Assembly: GCA_000149265.1 (NCBI GenBank)
Contig: CH002966.1
Location: 60,943-124,942, forward strand
DNA length: 64,000 bases
Source: Ciona savignyi
Lineage: Eukaryota; Chordata; Ascidiacea; Phlebobranchia; Cionidae
Reading direction: 5' to 3'
How positions within the stretch are numbered: position 1 is the stretch's first letter; the number at the start of each line of letters is the position of its first letter. Under the pieces are notes generated by a model. That model did not search any database and had not been told where the DNA came from. It was given only the letters and a program-made list of their open reading frames with translations. The position numbers and the translations under genes are program-made. This document shows positions 31,320 through 42,765 of this stretch, piece after piece.

Positions 31320-34300
31320 TTAGTTTAGAAACGCAGGGTTCGTCTTGCCGCCTGCTAACGTTTCAGAGGAAAATACTTCGTCGTCAGATTTAGTGAGCTC
31401 GGTTTCCGCCGTTCCCGCTGCTTCTGGCTTTTCCGGAATACTATGGCCACTCTGGAGTTTCAGGTCGTCCGGCGACACTGGGGCGGACGACATTATCGCG
31501 CTGCTTCCAGGCGAAATCACGCTGCCAGTCGACATTAAATCGCCGCCTAACCTGGAAGGCCTGCCTCGCTCTGTACCGCCTACTACCGGGCGTTTGTCGT
31601 CAGACCGAGACGAGCGAGATAAGCGCTCTCTCACTTTATCGATCGTGTGGAGGGAAATCTTACGGAATCTCGCAAACGCGTCAGGGCGCACAGGCGAGAT
31701 GACTGGCTTCTCCGTCTCTAAGTTTCCTTCATCACCGGAGGAAAAGTATTTGTAAATAGCGACCAGGAGAAGACCTTCGACGAGCTGGAAGACCGAGTAC
31801 AGCAGCGGGAATACGAAGAAGCTACCAATCAAGTGATTGGGAAAAGCAACTTTCAAAATCGCACAGCCGAGCTGTCCGTTTTGGCAACCGGTCTCTATCG
31901 CCACCGTGCGCCTAGTCTGAGGATTTTGCCGAGCAGCGAACGAGAGTAAAAAGCCAAGTCCAAACCTGCGGATTAGTTAGAGATACAGTAGTCAACTATG
32001 TGGATTGTATACAGTGATCATCTATGTATGGTGAAATATCAATCAAATTTTATTTATTTATTTTTTTTGGGGGGGTGTTAAGCCAAAAAAAGCAAAGTTG
32101 TGCACTTAGTGCGAGTTGGTGGCCTTAGGCCGATCCCCTCGTATGTGGTTGCTGCAAGAGACACTTTTCGCAGGCATCTCTCCACAGCGTGCAAGCCACG
32201 TAGGGAGGGGGGCTGGGTATCCCTAGGATGTGGGTGCTGGAAGAGACGCCCTTCGCAGGTATCTCTACACAGCGTGCAAGCCACGTAGGGAGGGGTTCTA
32301 TTGCTTAAGGTATCCCGAAACCTAAATTCACGCCCTCCAGTGGTTGGACTGGAGGCAGCGCTGGTTAACCGCACTACCACAGGGTGATGCCATTCTCGCA
32401 GCTCAGACCTAGCCCTTAGAGTTGACACCTTACCGAAGTGAACCCTAGAGCAGAGTGAATTTAAGCACCGTTCACCTAATGAATAAAGCAAGGAAAAAAT
32501 TGTCTTGCCTTATTCTTTAGCAATGTTACAGGAAAACCGTGTTAAACGTGATGTGATTAAAAATAAACTACATCGGTTTAGTTCAGTGATAAGTCAGTCA
32601 GATTACAAGCGAACATACAGTAAAACACAAACACTCATAAAAACCAACGCCTGTATGTTGGGCAGTGTTCTCTAATGCATATTTGTGTGTACTATTATCA
32701 ATATCAGTATTTCGTTATTGGGATTGTAGGAGTATATCACTATGTTACTATATTAAAATATGGTATGTTATATGAAGTAAAAGTATAATACTTTCATGAG
32801 ATCTGTTTAAATGCCTGCTTTAAGTGTGGACATGTGTTATAAAAATAGGGACTGTGATCCACAATGGTGATAGGATAGGATATTCATGTTTATCCCCGTG
32901 AATGGGAAAACGTTCCTTCAATTTAGTAGAACCCATTAATCAGCTGGGTTCAGACAATGACCGTTAAGTGCTTCGATAATAAGGCTTTCTACTTTTCTAC
33001 GCGGGTGTATCCTAAGTCAAGGCATTTAACCGATTTTCCCCCTGTATCGAGAAGATTAAAATTGGATAGTGGATTTATATGGGCAACACAAAAAGGAGGA
33101 AAAGAGGGAAGGAGGAAAACTGCTCACAAAAACTATGGAAACTAATTATAACTTTGCCCTAAACACTAATCTAAACCCCAGAACTAACCCTATCTCTAAC
33201 CCCATGTTTAAAACTAACTTTAATGTCCTAATGTTAATTTTAGTGTGCAGTTTCCTTCCCTCCTTCCCGCTTTCCCTTCTTTTATTTTTCCCCGATTTAT
33301 ATTTATTCACAGCACTCTGCAATAGCTTCGGCAAGCCGATTTGGCGCAAATTAAGATAACCCTATGATCGCCGTATTATTACGTTCTCTTTATCGCACAA
33401 AAATGAGTATCCCATCCCATTCGCGGATGGTAAACAGACCACTTACCCAATCATGGGCATGAACACGCATATCAGCCAGAGCTCGTTGGGCATGAGACGA
33501 AGCAGAGAGTCCCGATATAGAAGTCCAGACAACACAGCTAAGCAGATGATGGTAATACAAAGCAAGATCTTGCAGACCTATTGGGAAGAATATCTTTGCT
33601 TATTTTTTTGGCTGAAATCGCGATATTTAAAGATCGGTATAGGTGGATAGGATGTTTTATTTTCGTTAATGTAAAAAGGACACATTTAAAAAGCTGTGTT
33701 GTATGTTATGTACAATGTTATTGATTTTGGTCCATCAATGGAATCACTGGGTTCAGATAAAGTCCGCGTAAGTGTCCAAACCAAGAACAGGAGACAGACA
33801 AGCTAACGGCGGGTTCCAAGCGTGTAGCCGAATGGTTAACGCGACCGATACACATACCGACTTACATACAAAAAAATGGTCTTAACAACGAACCCGGTAT
33901 GGGTTCGAAACTAAGCCCGCAAAAAAACAAAAAAAAACGGCGGGTTTCGAGCCCGCCATATTTCGGCTGTTCTTAAAACGTTTCGAACTTACCAGTATTA
34001 TCTTTGGAGCAACGGTCGTACCGACTTACATACAAAAAGGACTGCCTCACTTACATAAAAAATACACATACCGACTTACATACAAAAAGATGATCTTAAC
34101 AACGAAACCGCTATGGGAACAAAACTAAGCCCGTAAAAAAAACGGCGGGTTTCGAGCCCGCCACATTTCGGCTGTTCGTAAAACGTTTCGGACTTACCAG
34201 TATTATCTTTGGAGCAACGTTCGGAAACCTCCAGTTGATGAGTACTCCAAGGAAGACGGGAATCATCATGAGAACAAGGGAGAGGATAACCGACGTATAT

Positions 34301-36519
34301 GGGATGAGAGTGGAGTAGTCCGTGCCCTCCGGCATCCACTGGGATCCGTAGATGAAGAGGTTCAACGGAATGAACGCGAACGCCAGGATCGAGGAACATG
34401 ACGTCATCAACATACTGCGTGACGTAATTTTAAAAGATGATTTCATAGAAAAAGAATCGTCACGTGACGTCATCAATAAACTGCGTGACGTAATTTAAAA
34501 ATATGACACCATAGAAAGAAAATCGGCACATGACGTCATCAACATACTGCGTGACGTAATTTTAAAAGATGATTTCATAGAAAAAGAATCGTCACGTGAC
34601 GTCATCAATATCCGCGTGACGTAATTTAAAAATATGACACCATAGAAAGAAAATCGGCACATGACGTCATCAACATACTGTGTGATGTAATTTAAACAAA
34701 TAAAGGCGAATCGGCAAACAGGCGTTTTGAGGTCACAGTCGGCTTTAGATTTCCTATAACTGAGATAAAAGCGAAATAATCGGCTACGTAATTTAGATAA
34801 ACTGTAAAGTGGGTTGTACTGCATTTGAGAACCCGCTGCCAGTTTAGAGGTGTGGGGTGTATTATTGTTTGTTTTTTTTAAAGTCTAGAGTTAAAATTAT
34901 AGCCGTAGAAACCTTAAAATGTTACAAAAATAATGGGTTTACATAATCCTCTACCAAAAATTGTTGTTGCTATTAAATATGCCCTGAACTAGTACAAAAA
35001 TGAGGTTAAGCTCTACACTGAGGCTATTGAAGGTATGCTTGGGCTTAATTTTATTTGTGTACTATTGCGCAAAGAAATACAATCCTGTAATATGTGTACG
35101 CCTGTGAGCGATTATCATACTACACCACGGCCTAAAATGGATAGGAGGACAGTTCGCACCATTTATGATTTGGCTTCAATTGTTACCACCTTGGTATGTT
35201 ACACAGACGAGAAAATGAACCTCAGTGTAGACATTTCTTGCTTTAAAATTATGCCCAGGCACACCTTACTCAGTCTCAATATAGATACGGCTTTATGGTC
35301 AAATGTAAACACTTTGGCAAAAAAATTAAACGAATTGCATGGATTTTTAAAAGAATGTGAATGAAACAATGTTGAAATTTAACTACTCATTGAATTTGTA
35401 ATACAATAAAAGCACAAAAATTGGCACGGCTTTGACCAGTCATGACTCGTGTGTTGTTGTTTACTGCTGGTTGATAGAGCTCGTGTGTTTACTGTATTGG
35501 CTACGTCATACCGACGATTGTCTGGCGATGAGCGATTCAGCTTTAAATGTCCGACACAATGGTAACTGGATTATTACCTAATTAGTGGGTCATCGAATCA
35601 GGGCACAATCGCTAGTTCGCTACAGAAATAACAAAATATACACAACTGAAACGTAAATATATGATTGTAGATTACACTTACCTTAACGCTAAATCACCGT
35701 CAATTAAATAAGCAAGGATGTTGGAAAGCGTGCCTCCCGGTACACTTGCAGTTACAAGCATCACCACAGCCGCTACCTTATGTAAGCGTAAAGCTCGGGC
35801 GAGCCCGAATACTATAAGAGGCATGATGATGAATTGACAAACACCAGCTACACCAACTCCAATCGGCCGTTTGATGTGGACTTTCAGCACCTCAAGGTCA
35901 ACGGCACAACCTGTCAAGAACAGCAGCTGATTAGAGCTTAAAGATAAAAAGGGCAGCTCTAAATGACGAAAGAAGGGGAATAAACTTCAACTGTAATCTC
36001 AATGCTCGATAAACCACTTTTGTTTAAATGCGTACTTATTCGTTATATCTTATGTTAGGTTGGTCTACAAAATATAAATAAAACCCAAATGGCATTTAGC
36101 TGATGAAAAACCTAAACATGATACATAACCTAATTGTATATTACCACATGATTATACACGCGGATAGGAAAGGATATAATAAAAGATAAATTAAAAAGCC
36201 ATGATATAAACGTCACTATAGGATACGGTTTGGTTCAAAATCTGATCTTACCTAACCCCAACATAACTTCGACCATTATACAAATTGAAAACCATTTGAT
36301 TGCGGCGTCCATCGCCAATTTCGCTGGATCGTGAGAAAAATCCATAATCGGTATTCCATCATCAGTAACATTGGTTACAATATTCAGACCAGTTCCATTT
36401 AATTCGGTCAGTTGGAAACTTGTATTTAAATTTTCGTTGGATTCAGAAAGAAGTACATCCGAAACGTTAGCTTGTATTGGTTGCATTCTTACCAGAACTG
36501 AGGCGTTAGCATGGTGCAT
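31320..36519 (-). CDS. SLC10A: SLC10-family sodium/bile-acid-type symporter
   Basis: Five exons join in phase: 36252-36519, 35682-35910, 34198-34414, 33447-33577 and 31320-31965; 496 residues. The first exon codes for an extracellular N-terminus with several N-glycosylation sites (NAS, NVS, NTS, NGT, NVT) and the first membrane helix. Exon 2 holds GCAVDLE, HIKRPIG and the crossover motif SVPGGTLSNILAY; exon 5 holds AIETGCQNGQLG. These are the family's sodium and substrate site blocks (Glu and Gln of FETGMQN are kept). The family is the plasma-membrane transporter group of vertebrate NTCP, ASBT and SOAT, usually about 350-380 residues; the excess here is a 140-residue Ser/Arg-rich cytoplasmic tail ending NPAFLN. 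Which paralogue it equals cannot be told by eye, nor its substrate (bile salt, sulfated steroid or other). Intron 2 has a repeat array that copies the exon 3 acceptor. Confidence 0.93.
32035..32510 (-). repeat. SINE-like repeat with a duplicated 85-bp segment
   Basis: On the reverse strand a tRNA-like start ('ccctgtggtagtgcggttaaccagc', shortened in sense) is followed by a body in which 'ctccctacgtggcttgcacgctgtg' occurs twice, about 84 bp apart (32139-32210 and 32223-32297). It ends in a G/T tract near 32075 on the forward strand. No other copy in the window; in intron 4 of the SLC10 gene. Confidence 0.45.
32870..32990 (-). repeat. SINE-A, reverse, internally deleted
   Basis: 'ggatattcatgtttatcccc' is joined directly to 'acgttccttcaatttagtagaaccc', so the middle of the element is missing. 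Confidence 0.78.
33089..33295. mobile_element. MITE-M, about 205 bp
   Basis: MITE-M has purine-rich left and pyrimidine-rich right ends that are inverted repeats ('aaaaggagggaaggagggaaactg' family, here about 'gagggaaggaggaaaactg' and 'cagtttccttccctcc'), and a centre with 'aaccccagaactaaccctat'. Copies also occur at 56883, 57111, 58107 and 59488. No target duplication was assigned. Confidence 0.7.
33690..33800 (-). repeat. SINE-A, reverse, decayed
   Basis: 'gtgttgtatgttatgtacaatg' and 'aatcactgggttcagataaag' (shortened) match the SINE body. Confidence 0.5.
33823..34219 (+). repeat. SINE-B and tandem copy that includes an exon end
   Basis: A SINE-B at 33823-33925 and part of a second at 34055-34135. 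About 82 bp following each are the same: 33937-34018 and 34138-34219. The second copy holds the last 22 bases and the donor of SLC10 exon 3; the first is therefore a duplicated exon end without its exon. Confidence 0.75.
34396..34690. repeat. 66-bp tandem array that repeats the SLC10 exon 3 acceptor
   Basis: Five units with TGACGTCA at about 34399, 34465, 34531, 34598 and 34663, alternating between two versions (132-bp higher-order unit). Each carries the first 16-18 bases of exon 3 and, in four of five, an intact reverse-strand AG acceptor at the same place. The first unit is the real exon border (34414/34415). Confidence 0.9.
35092..35364 (+). CDS. Nested intronless ORF in SLC10 intron 2 (unrecognised)
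   Basis: An open frame of 90 residues from the ATG at 35092 (MCTPVSDYHTTP...), antisense to SLC10 and wholly inside its second intron. It could begin at 35035 for 109 residues. The composition is protein-like, with mixed charged and hydrophobic residues and a C-terminal helical stretch (NTLAKKLNELHGFLKE). AATAAA follows at 35405, 41 bp after the stop. I do not recognise it. It may be a nested gene, a retrocopy or chance. Confidence 0.35.
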   Translation: MCTPVSDYHTTPRPKMDRRTVRTIYDLASIVTTLVCYTDEKMNLSVDISCFKIMPRHTLLSLNIDTALWSNVNTLAKKLNELHGFLKECE

Positions 36520-36599
36520 GTCAGCGTTACAGCACCTAAGTTTCTCTAACTACTGCTTACCAGTGATTAAACTGTCATAAGATACATAAATAATAGTTA

Positions 36600-37825
36600 A
36601 ATCTGGAGTCTGGACAACTTGTATTTTACTCGGTATTGACTACGACTAAAAGTAAAGAGAGACTTTTTACAACAAAGACGCGATTGTTAGTACACAACTG
36701 AAAAACTGAGTTTGAAAGTAGACCTGCTTAACGCAAAGCCTTTTCTAACTCACATACATCTCTATAGGTATAGCAGTATGTGTACCTACGGTCTAACTAT
36801 ACAGTAGCGGAAGACAAAATTACTTTAACCTCGATTCGGATGTTCGCTTTGCCGTACTGTGATAGACTACGCGACTACAAACAAAAAAACGATTATAGTC
36901 AAGCATTTAGACTCCTAATTTTCCCTATAAAACTACTTACTAACCGTTTTAGTTAACTACATTTTGTATACATATTACTGTATATTAAGTTACCAAGTCA
37001 GTTAAAGTTAACTTTGTTTTTATTCATGAAGACAACAAAGAATAACACGAGAGCCTGTGACGTAATGTCGGCGGCCGGTGATACGTAATCAGTTTACAAA
37101 CTTCGGTTCTGCACGCTACTGATGGACTACTTTGTTGATTCAATCTACTGCTTTGTTTATAGTAAGCCGGACAGCTCAGGAAATTGGCACTAACTACTCT
37201 TTACTTATTATATTCGAGCAAAGTGGTGATTAGTATTACACAAACTGCTGGGATCTCGGGCGTCAAAAATATTACCTCGACACCCTTTAATTCGGCGCCA
37301 AATTCCTCGCATTTGCTAGCAGCCTGTAAACTGTACAGTTTCGACAACACAGTCGACTAAAAATCACAATAATAATCGCAAACCAATCGACATGTTCTTG
37401 TGCTATAGCGAAGTGCTGTCAAGCACTGTACTGTGGGATCGATATACTTAAGCCAGACACATATCAACGATCTGTTACGCCCCTAATTACAATTCCCTTT
37501 ATAAAAAGCGCCAATTAGCGTTATACCCGATCACTGATTTTAGTTTAACCATCAGCTTCTGGAAGCAGACAATTATGAGGCTGTAAACGAAGATTGTATA
37601 CTATTATTAGGCTATTTGAAACAGTCTCGTCCTGAAGGCATGTGGCGTGTGAGATAAACCAGGCGTTAAATTACTAAGGGATATGGGATGAATTGAAACT
37701 TAACCATAGGTTGTTACTTCTCAATTCCCCGTATTTATGGGAATATTTCGTATATTGACATAAAATGGTAATTTATTTAAACAGGTCAGTCACTAATTAG
37801 AACTAAAACAGAGAGCATCGGTAAT
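36600..37825. other. Upstream region of the SLC10 gene, no gene seen
   Basis: AT-rich, no SINE, no convincing exon. The SLC10 promoter should lie in or near its left part; no clear TATA box was found. Confidence 0.4.
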
Positions 37826-37827
37826 TA

Positions 37828-38135
37828 GGATAGGATAGGTCGATAAGATATTAATGTTTATTTCCGTTAATGGGAAAACCAAGGGGGTTAACACACGGCA
37901 ATCGTCAGATCACCTCGCGCCCACTGTCGGGTTCCCGGAGCTATTGCAATGTGTTGTGTATAATATACATGTTCCTTCAATTTAGTAGAACACATTAATC
38001 CGCTAGGTTCAGGCAATGTCCAATAAGTGTCTTGCCCAAAAACACAACCGACTAGTTAGCGACCATTTTTGAACCCACAACCCTTAAGTTGAAAGGTGAC
38101 ACACTAAACCACCAGACTAACCGGACAGACTATAA
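37828..38135 (-). repeat. SINE-A, full length, reverse
   Basis: Complete from the tail 'gatattaatgtttatttccg' to the head 'ctaaaccaccagactaaccgg'. Confidence 0.87.
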
Positions 38136-38499
38136 GAGTAAACTTTCTGCTGGGACGATTTCATAAATAAAATAACGTTTTTTGCTATATCTTTCAGTCA
38201 GCTTTCTGCGTGAACCATGTGGGAATGAGAAAATGCGCAAAAAAGAATTTCAACGATATTGGGAATGGTTAACTAAGAAAAATAATACAATTTATATCAG
38301 CATATTTGTAAAAACATGGAAGTTACCAACACCATAAAAAACCTTTGCTCGTGATCATTTAACACATGCCGTGGCCTAAACATAAAATGCAGTATATGGT
38401 CATGCAGTCCCTGTCATTGCTTGGGCGCAGTAATTTCTAAAGTGCTAAAGTTTTTGTAGTCTGAGTTATTGCACGAGTCTCGGGTTAATTTGACACGCT

Positions 38500-38880
38500 T
38501 TTTTGGCACCTTGACACGTATTTTTTGGCACCTATACACATGCCAAAATCGGTCAGCATTCCCACTCTTAACAATTGGCCCTTTTTTGGGAAAATTAAAA
38601 GTCGAGACAAACTATGGGCATTTCAGTTGGGATTTATGAAAGTTTCAACCTGATTCGATAACGCGTTCTACACAATAACCTGAGGAGCGGACATGTCTGT
38701 CACGGGCGTGACGCAGAAAAAACGGTGTAAAATTGTGGACCTGTCCAGCATTTGCTGTGAATAGATGGAGAAACTTTACAGTCTCTAAATCTGATGGTTT
38801 GTCTATCCCGGTCAAGCAACTAGTCACCTTTCTCCGGGATACTGTCAGACTTGACCGCTAACCCCCGAGTACTGGAATAA
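38500..38880. repeat. Low-copy repeat shared with 43600-43990
   Basis: 'gaccggacatgtctgt...aacgtgacg' at 43640-43680 corresponds to 'gagcggacatgtctgtcacgggcgtgacg' at 38683. 'ggcatttt..gtcagcattcc'-type and 'gggaaaattaaaag' blocks also recur. The limits and type are unknown. Confidence 0.4.
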
Positions 38881-38904
38881 CGGGCTTTTATGGCCAAATT
38901 TGTC

Positions 38905-39195
38905 CGGCCTGTTGGTCTAGCGGTTAAGTGCGTCGCCTTTCAATCGAAAGGTTGCAGGTGAGAAACTGGTCGCTAGCTAGTCGGTTGTGTCCTTGGGCAA
39001 GGCACTTTACGGACATTGCCTGAACCCAACAGATTAATGGGTTCTACTAAATTGAAGGAACGTGTCTATTATATGCAACACACTGCAATAGCTCCGGTAA
39101 ACCGACGATGGGCGCGAGGTGATCTGACGATTGGCCGTGTGATAACCACCTTGGTTTTTCCATTCACGGGGATAAAGATCAATATCCTATCCCCC
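38905..39195 (+). repeat. SINE-A, full length
   Basis: From 'gtccggcctgttggtctagcgg' to 'gataaagatcaatatcctatcc', then an odd C-rich tail at 39192-39210. Close relative of the copies at 44658 and 45307. Confidence 0.9.
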
Positions 39196-39310
39196 CCCCC
39201 TCCCCCTATCCACTCCTGACCCTGGAACTGCCGTAGTATCACATACAAGACCTGTAAAGGCTGTATTATCCATTACCAAAGTGGATTACTGTTAGACTTA
39301 AGGAAATGTC

Positions 39311-39316
39311 TTTATT
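39311..39316 (-). terminator. Polyadenylation signal of the zinc-finger gene
   Basis: AATAAA on the reverse strand, 108 bp after the stop codon. Confidence 0.5.
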
Positions 39317-39423
39317 TTTAAAACTAATAAAACGAATGGCATGGGTTTCAACATAATTAAAGAAAGAGAAAGAACGTCGACAGAGGCTTTAAACAATACA
39401 GTTCGAAGGAAACCTTATTTTCT

Positions 39424-42400
39424 TTACTCGTGTTTTCGTCTTACATGTGTGGTGAGTTGGTCTAATGTGTAAAACTCTAATTTGCACGCAAGGCAAGCGT
39501 ATTGCCTTGGCTCCAACATATACTGCAAATCAGTTTCAGGCTCATTGCAATGTTCGGTGTGTTGCTTGTACTCCTGCGCCAATCGAAACCAAGTCCCGCA
39601 GTTAGCACATACCTGGTACCGCACCTATATACAGCAATGCTTGTTTAAAATAGGGTTCCATAGGAATTCGACCCACATAAATTTTAATTAACACAAGTTT
39701 TAATCAACACAAGTATCAACCCACACAAGTTTGAACTCACACAGATTTAATCCGTCACCAGTTTCAACCTACACTACTTTCAACCTACACCATGCTGTTA
39801 CACTTCTTGAATTTATTTACCTTTGGTTGGGCTACATTGGTACCGTCGTGCATAGTTTTCTGTACATCCGCTTTTTCCTTTCTTGCAGGGGGGTAATACC
39901 CGTTCTTGCGTGGGTAGCAAATGTAAAATAAGAAATAAAATTTACAAATTTTAGAGGTAAATTAATTGTTGTAATTTTTACCTCTGACAGGACGTCAGCT
40001 CTTTCAGGTATATTGTCGATAGTTTGGTTAATTGCCAACTGTACTTGTGCAATATAATGCACATTCATGTGCTTTCGAAGCGAACTTTTCCACTTGTAAT
40101 ACCGTCCGCACCACTCACACGAATGGTCCTTTAACTTATGCTGAAAATAGGACAAGATAGGGAAATCATGTCTATTGCCGGGAATAGGAAAAAAGAGGGG
40201 GTTATCATACCGGCAATCGTCGGAATATCTCGCGCCCAAAAAAGGATAACAGTGTAAAGAATGCACTGTGTTATATATGCGAGACGTGGTTGTTACAGTT
40301 TTCCCCCATTTTATTACTGGCTAGTCCACTTTACGTACGTGCCTTCCACAATCTATTTGCTATAGCAGTGGGGTTTGAAGACCAAAACGTGTTACTAGGT
40401 TAAAACCACAGAAGACACAAAATATAAAAATCAACCTGTTTTACCATTTTCCTATAATTTAAGTTGAAAAGATTGTTTAATTAGAAAGAATTAGCAGCGT
40501 AAACCCATCATTACGTTATATTACTAATTTTACTAAAAATTAACTAAGTTACTTCGAAAAGTATTTATGACACATCAAAAAAAATTCTGATATATAGGTA
40601 GTTACAGGTTAGCCTAGTCTACTATCCTATAAAAATCGACTTAAACGTCTCACCTTTTGAATGTGTTGTTTTAGTAAATCAGCCGATATAAACGTGTCAG
40701 CACATATTGAGCACTCAAAAGAATACTGCGTTTGAGTGTGGCATACTTGTATGTGGGTTTCCAGCTGTCGCATTGTGTAGAAATATGCTGTGCACTCGGA
40801 GCAGTGCAATTTGTACTTCGAAGGTTTTCCTGTGGCGAGATGTATTTTATTACCGAGCCGAGTGTTGAACCTATGATGGGATCTTAACGAGGGGCGTTTT
40901 TTATAGTAGTCGGTATTATATGTATCGCTCGCGTTAACCATTAGGCGACACGAACGTACGTTAGATATCTTCATGTGATGCATAAAGTATGTAGTAATAT
41001 TAAGATTTCTATGCCATGATTGCTAGATAAGCTTAAGGCACATCTGTTTTAGTCTCTTTCTATCACCATCACGACACACTTATTACAAAAAAGGCCTTTT
41101 TATCGCTCTTGTGTTAAATATTAAAAGGGCCACAGACATTTGAATTCCATTTAAAAAAAAATGTTGATCAACATTGGCGGTTTACTTTTACTTTGCCCAA
41201 CCGTTTTTTTCTGGTGGTTAAATGCTACGCCTTCAACCGAAAAGTTGCACACTCGAAACTGGTCGCTAGCTATAATCGGTTGTGTCCTTGGACAAGACAC
41301 TTAACGAACATTGCCCTAACCCAGCGGATTACTAAAACGGAAGGACCGTGTGAATCATACAACTTACTGCAATAGCTCTGGTAACCCGACGGTGGGCGCG
41401 AGGTGACCTGACCAGCGCCCGTGTGTTAACGCCCTTGGTTTTTCCATTCACGGTAATAAACATGAATATCCTATCCTACTTATACCCAATAGTTTACGCT
41501 TATTCAGTATCTCTTGTGTTTAAAAATAGTGACTTACGTTTAGGCTTGGATATCGTAGTTTTCGGTATGTGCGTATTAATACTGTGATGCAACATTACTG
41601 CGTCCATTGTATTACTGTTGGCAAACCGTAGAGTTCGTATAGGGCAGGATACAGAACTGCTAACACTGCAATCTTCTGGTATCACAGAATTGAATGGTAT
41701 TTCTTGGTAACTGGTATGCTGCTGGGTTGAAAATGTCCCCTGCACATTTAATAATGTCATAGATAACTGGGTTAATTTGTTAGGTTTGGTCACTGTATAC
41801 GACAGGGGTGGGCAACATACGGCCCGCGGGCCGGGTCCGGCCCGTGAAGGGATTTTGACCGGCCCTCGAAATGTATCTAACCATAACCTGCAATGTGGCC
41901 CATGTCCGTCCCGCTGTCTATATCTAACCATCTTCTGTAGATACTCCGACGTATTAACAAACTTACAGCCCGAGTTTAAACAACTTGTTTACAACTTTAA
42001 TCGACCACAAATATCTTATTGTTTAGAGTACACTTTGAGTACATTATGATAAATTCTTTGTGTGGTTTTTTGATCTTATTTTTTTTGTAAAGTTTTTGTA
42101 ACTTTAAGCATGATTTATAAATTTCTTTCTTGCATTGGTGAATGAATATGTTGTTAAGATATTGAATATTAATTATCTAATAATCTGGCCCGCCAAGGAC
42201 TTCATTTTTTCACATCTGGCCCGCCGACTAGAGAAATTGCCCACCCCTGGTATACGATATGGTTTTTGGACAAAATTAAAAACTAATTAGCTACCGATGC
42301 TCTAAATACCAAAAAAAACATTTTTAACTCAATAAAACTGCAATATATTAATTCTATATAGCCTAACCAAAAACTGTAAGTAAAAAAAACAAACTTACTG

Positions 42401-42569
42401 GTTGATAAAATGGATTCTGCTTTTCTGGATAATTTTGCAGCATACAGTTAAAGGTAAAACTGTTCAGGTTATCAGGCCCGTGTATGAAATCAGAAGGACG
42501 TTCAATTGACATTTGCGTAGTCATAACTTCATTTTCCCTTCGGCTGTCAGACATTTTTCCACCTGGCAT
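39424..42569 (-). CDS. C2H2 zinc-finger protein, five fingers
   Basis: Five exons join in phase: 42399-42569, 41538-41766, 40654-40829, 39982-40140 and 39424-39624; 311 residues. The first two exons code for a finger-free N-terminal third, Ser/Thr/Asn-rich with a basic end (SKPKRKPSK). Five C2H2-type fingers follow: HCSECTAYFYTMRQLETH.., ECSICADTFISADLLKQH.. (completed across the splice to exon 4), SCEWCGRYYKWKSSLRKH.., VCANCGTWFRLAQEYKQH.. (last ligand His or Cys) and ACLACKLEFYTLDQLTTH... The protein ends one residue after the last finger. The spacers are not the TGEKP type, so these are divergent fingers; DNA binding is likely but not shown. The start is the first ATG after a strong acceptor-like site (tttcgtttcag), which may be a leader trans-splice site or join to a small exon near 44307. 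The orthologue is not recognised. Confidence 0.85.
40150..40350 (-). repeat. SINE-A, reverse, decayed
   Basis: 'aatcatgtctattgccgggaatagg' and 'accggcaatcgtcggaatatctcgcgccc' (shortened) match. It starts 10 bp upstream of the exon 4 acceptor of the zinc-finger gene. Confidence 0.65.
40845..40950 (-). repeat. SINE-B, full length, beside a zinc-finger exon acceptor
   Basis: In sense it runs 'gtcgcctaatggttaacgcgagcgatacatat' (shortened) to 'ggttcaacactcggctcggtaataaaa'. It ends about 15 bp before exon 3 (upper limit 40829), in the direction of the gene. Confidence 0.8.
41203..41480 (+). repeat. SINE-A copy
   Basis: Nearly complete, ends 'ggtaataaacatgaatatcctatcc'. In intron 2 of the zinc-finger gene. 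Confidence 0.85.
41803..42249. mobile_element. hAT-type MITE, 447 bp, 8-bp TSD
   Basis: Ends CAGGGGTGGGCAAC and, inverted, CAGGGGTGGGCAAT; subterminal 'ggcccg' motifs. Target duplication GTATACGA at 41795-41802 and 42250-42257. It lies in intron 1 of the zinc-finger gene, about 35 bp upstream of exon 2. No transposase. Confidence 0.95.
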
Positions 42570-42765
42570 ACAAACTACAGACTTCTGAAACGAAATTACA
42601 ATACATTTTCGCAAATGTGGCAGCCTTTGTCGCGTCTATATTACGTCATAATAAAAGTTTTGTTTAGTTGACATTGACGTATTAATGTCGTGCGAAATGG
42701 CGGGAAAACATTTGCTATTTTTTATGTTTGCCATATTTAAAAATTAAATACTGCCTATACCAGGG

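Noticed and set aside
31345-31755. 136-codon open frame on the forward strand
   Set aside because: It is antisense to the Ser-rich tail of the SLC10 gene; GC-rich coding DNA keeps the other strand open.
32078-32491. 137-codon reverse frame
   Set aside because: It is a read through a SINE-like repeat with a duplicated 85-bp segment.
34495-34824. 109-codon reverse frame upstream of SLC10 exon 3
   Set aside because: It runs through the 66-bp tandem array, which copies the exon start, and ends in a stop; not a separate exon.
41777-42049. 90-codon forward frame
   Set aside because: It lies inside the hAT MITE at 41803-42249.
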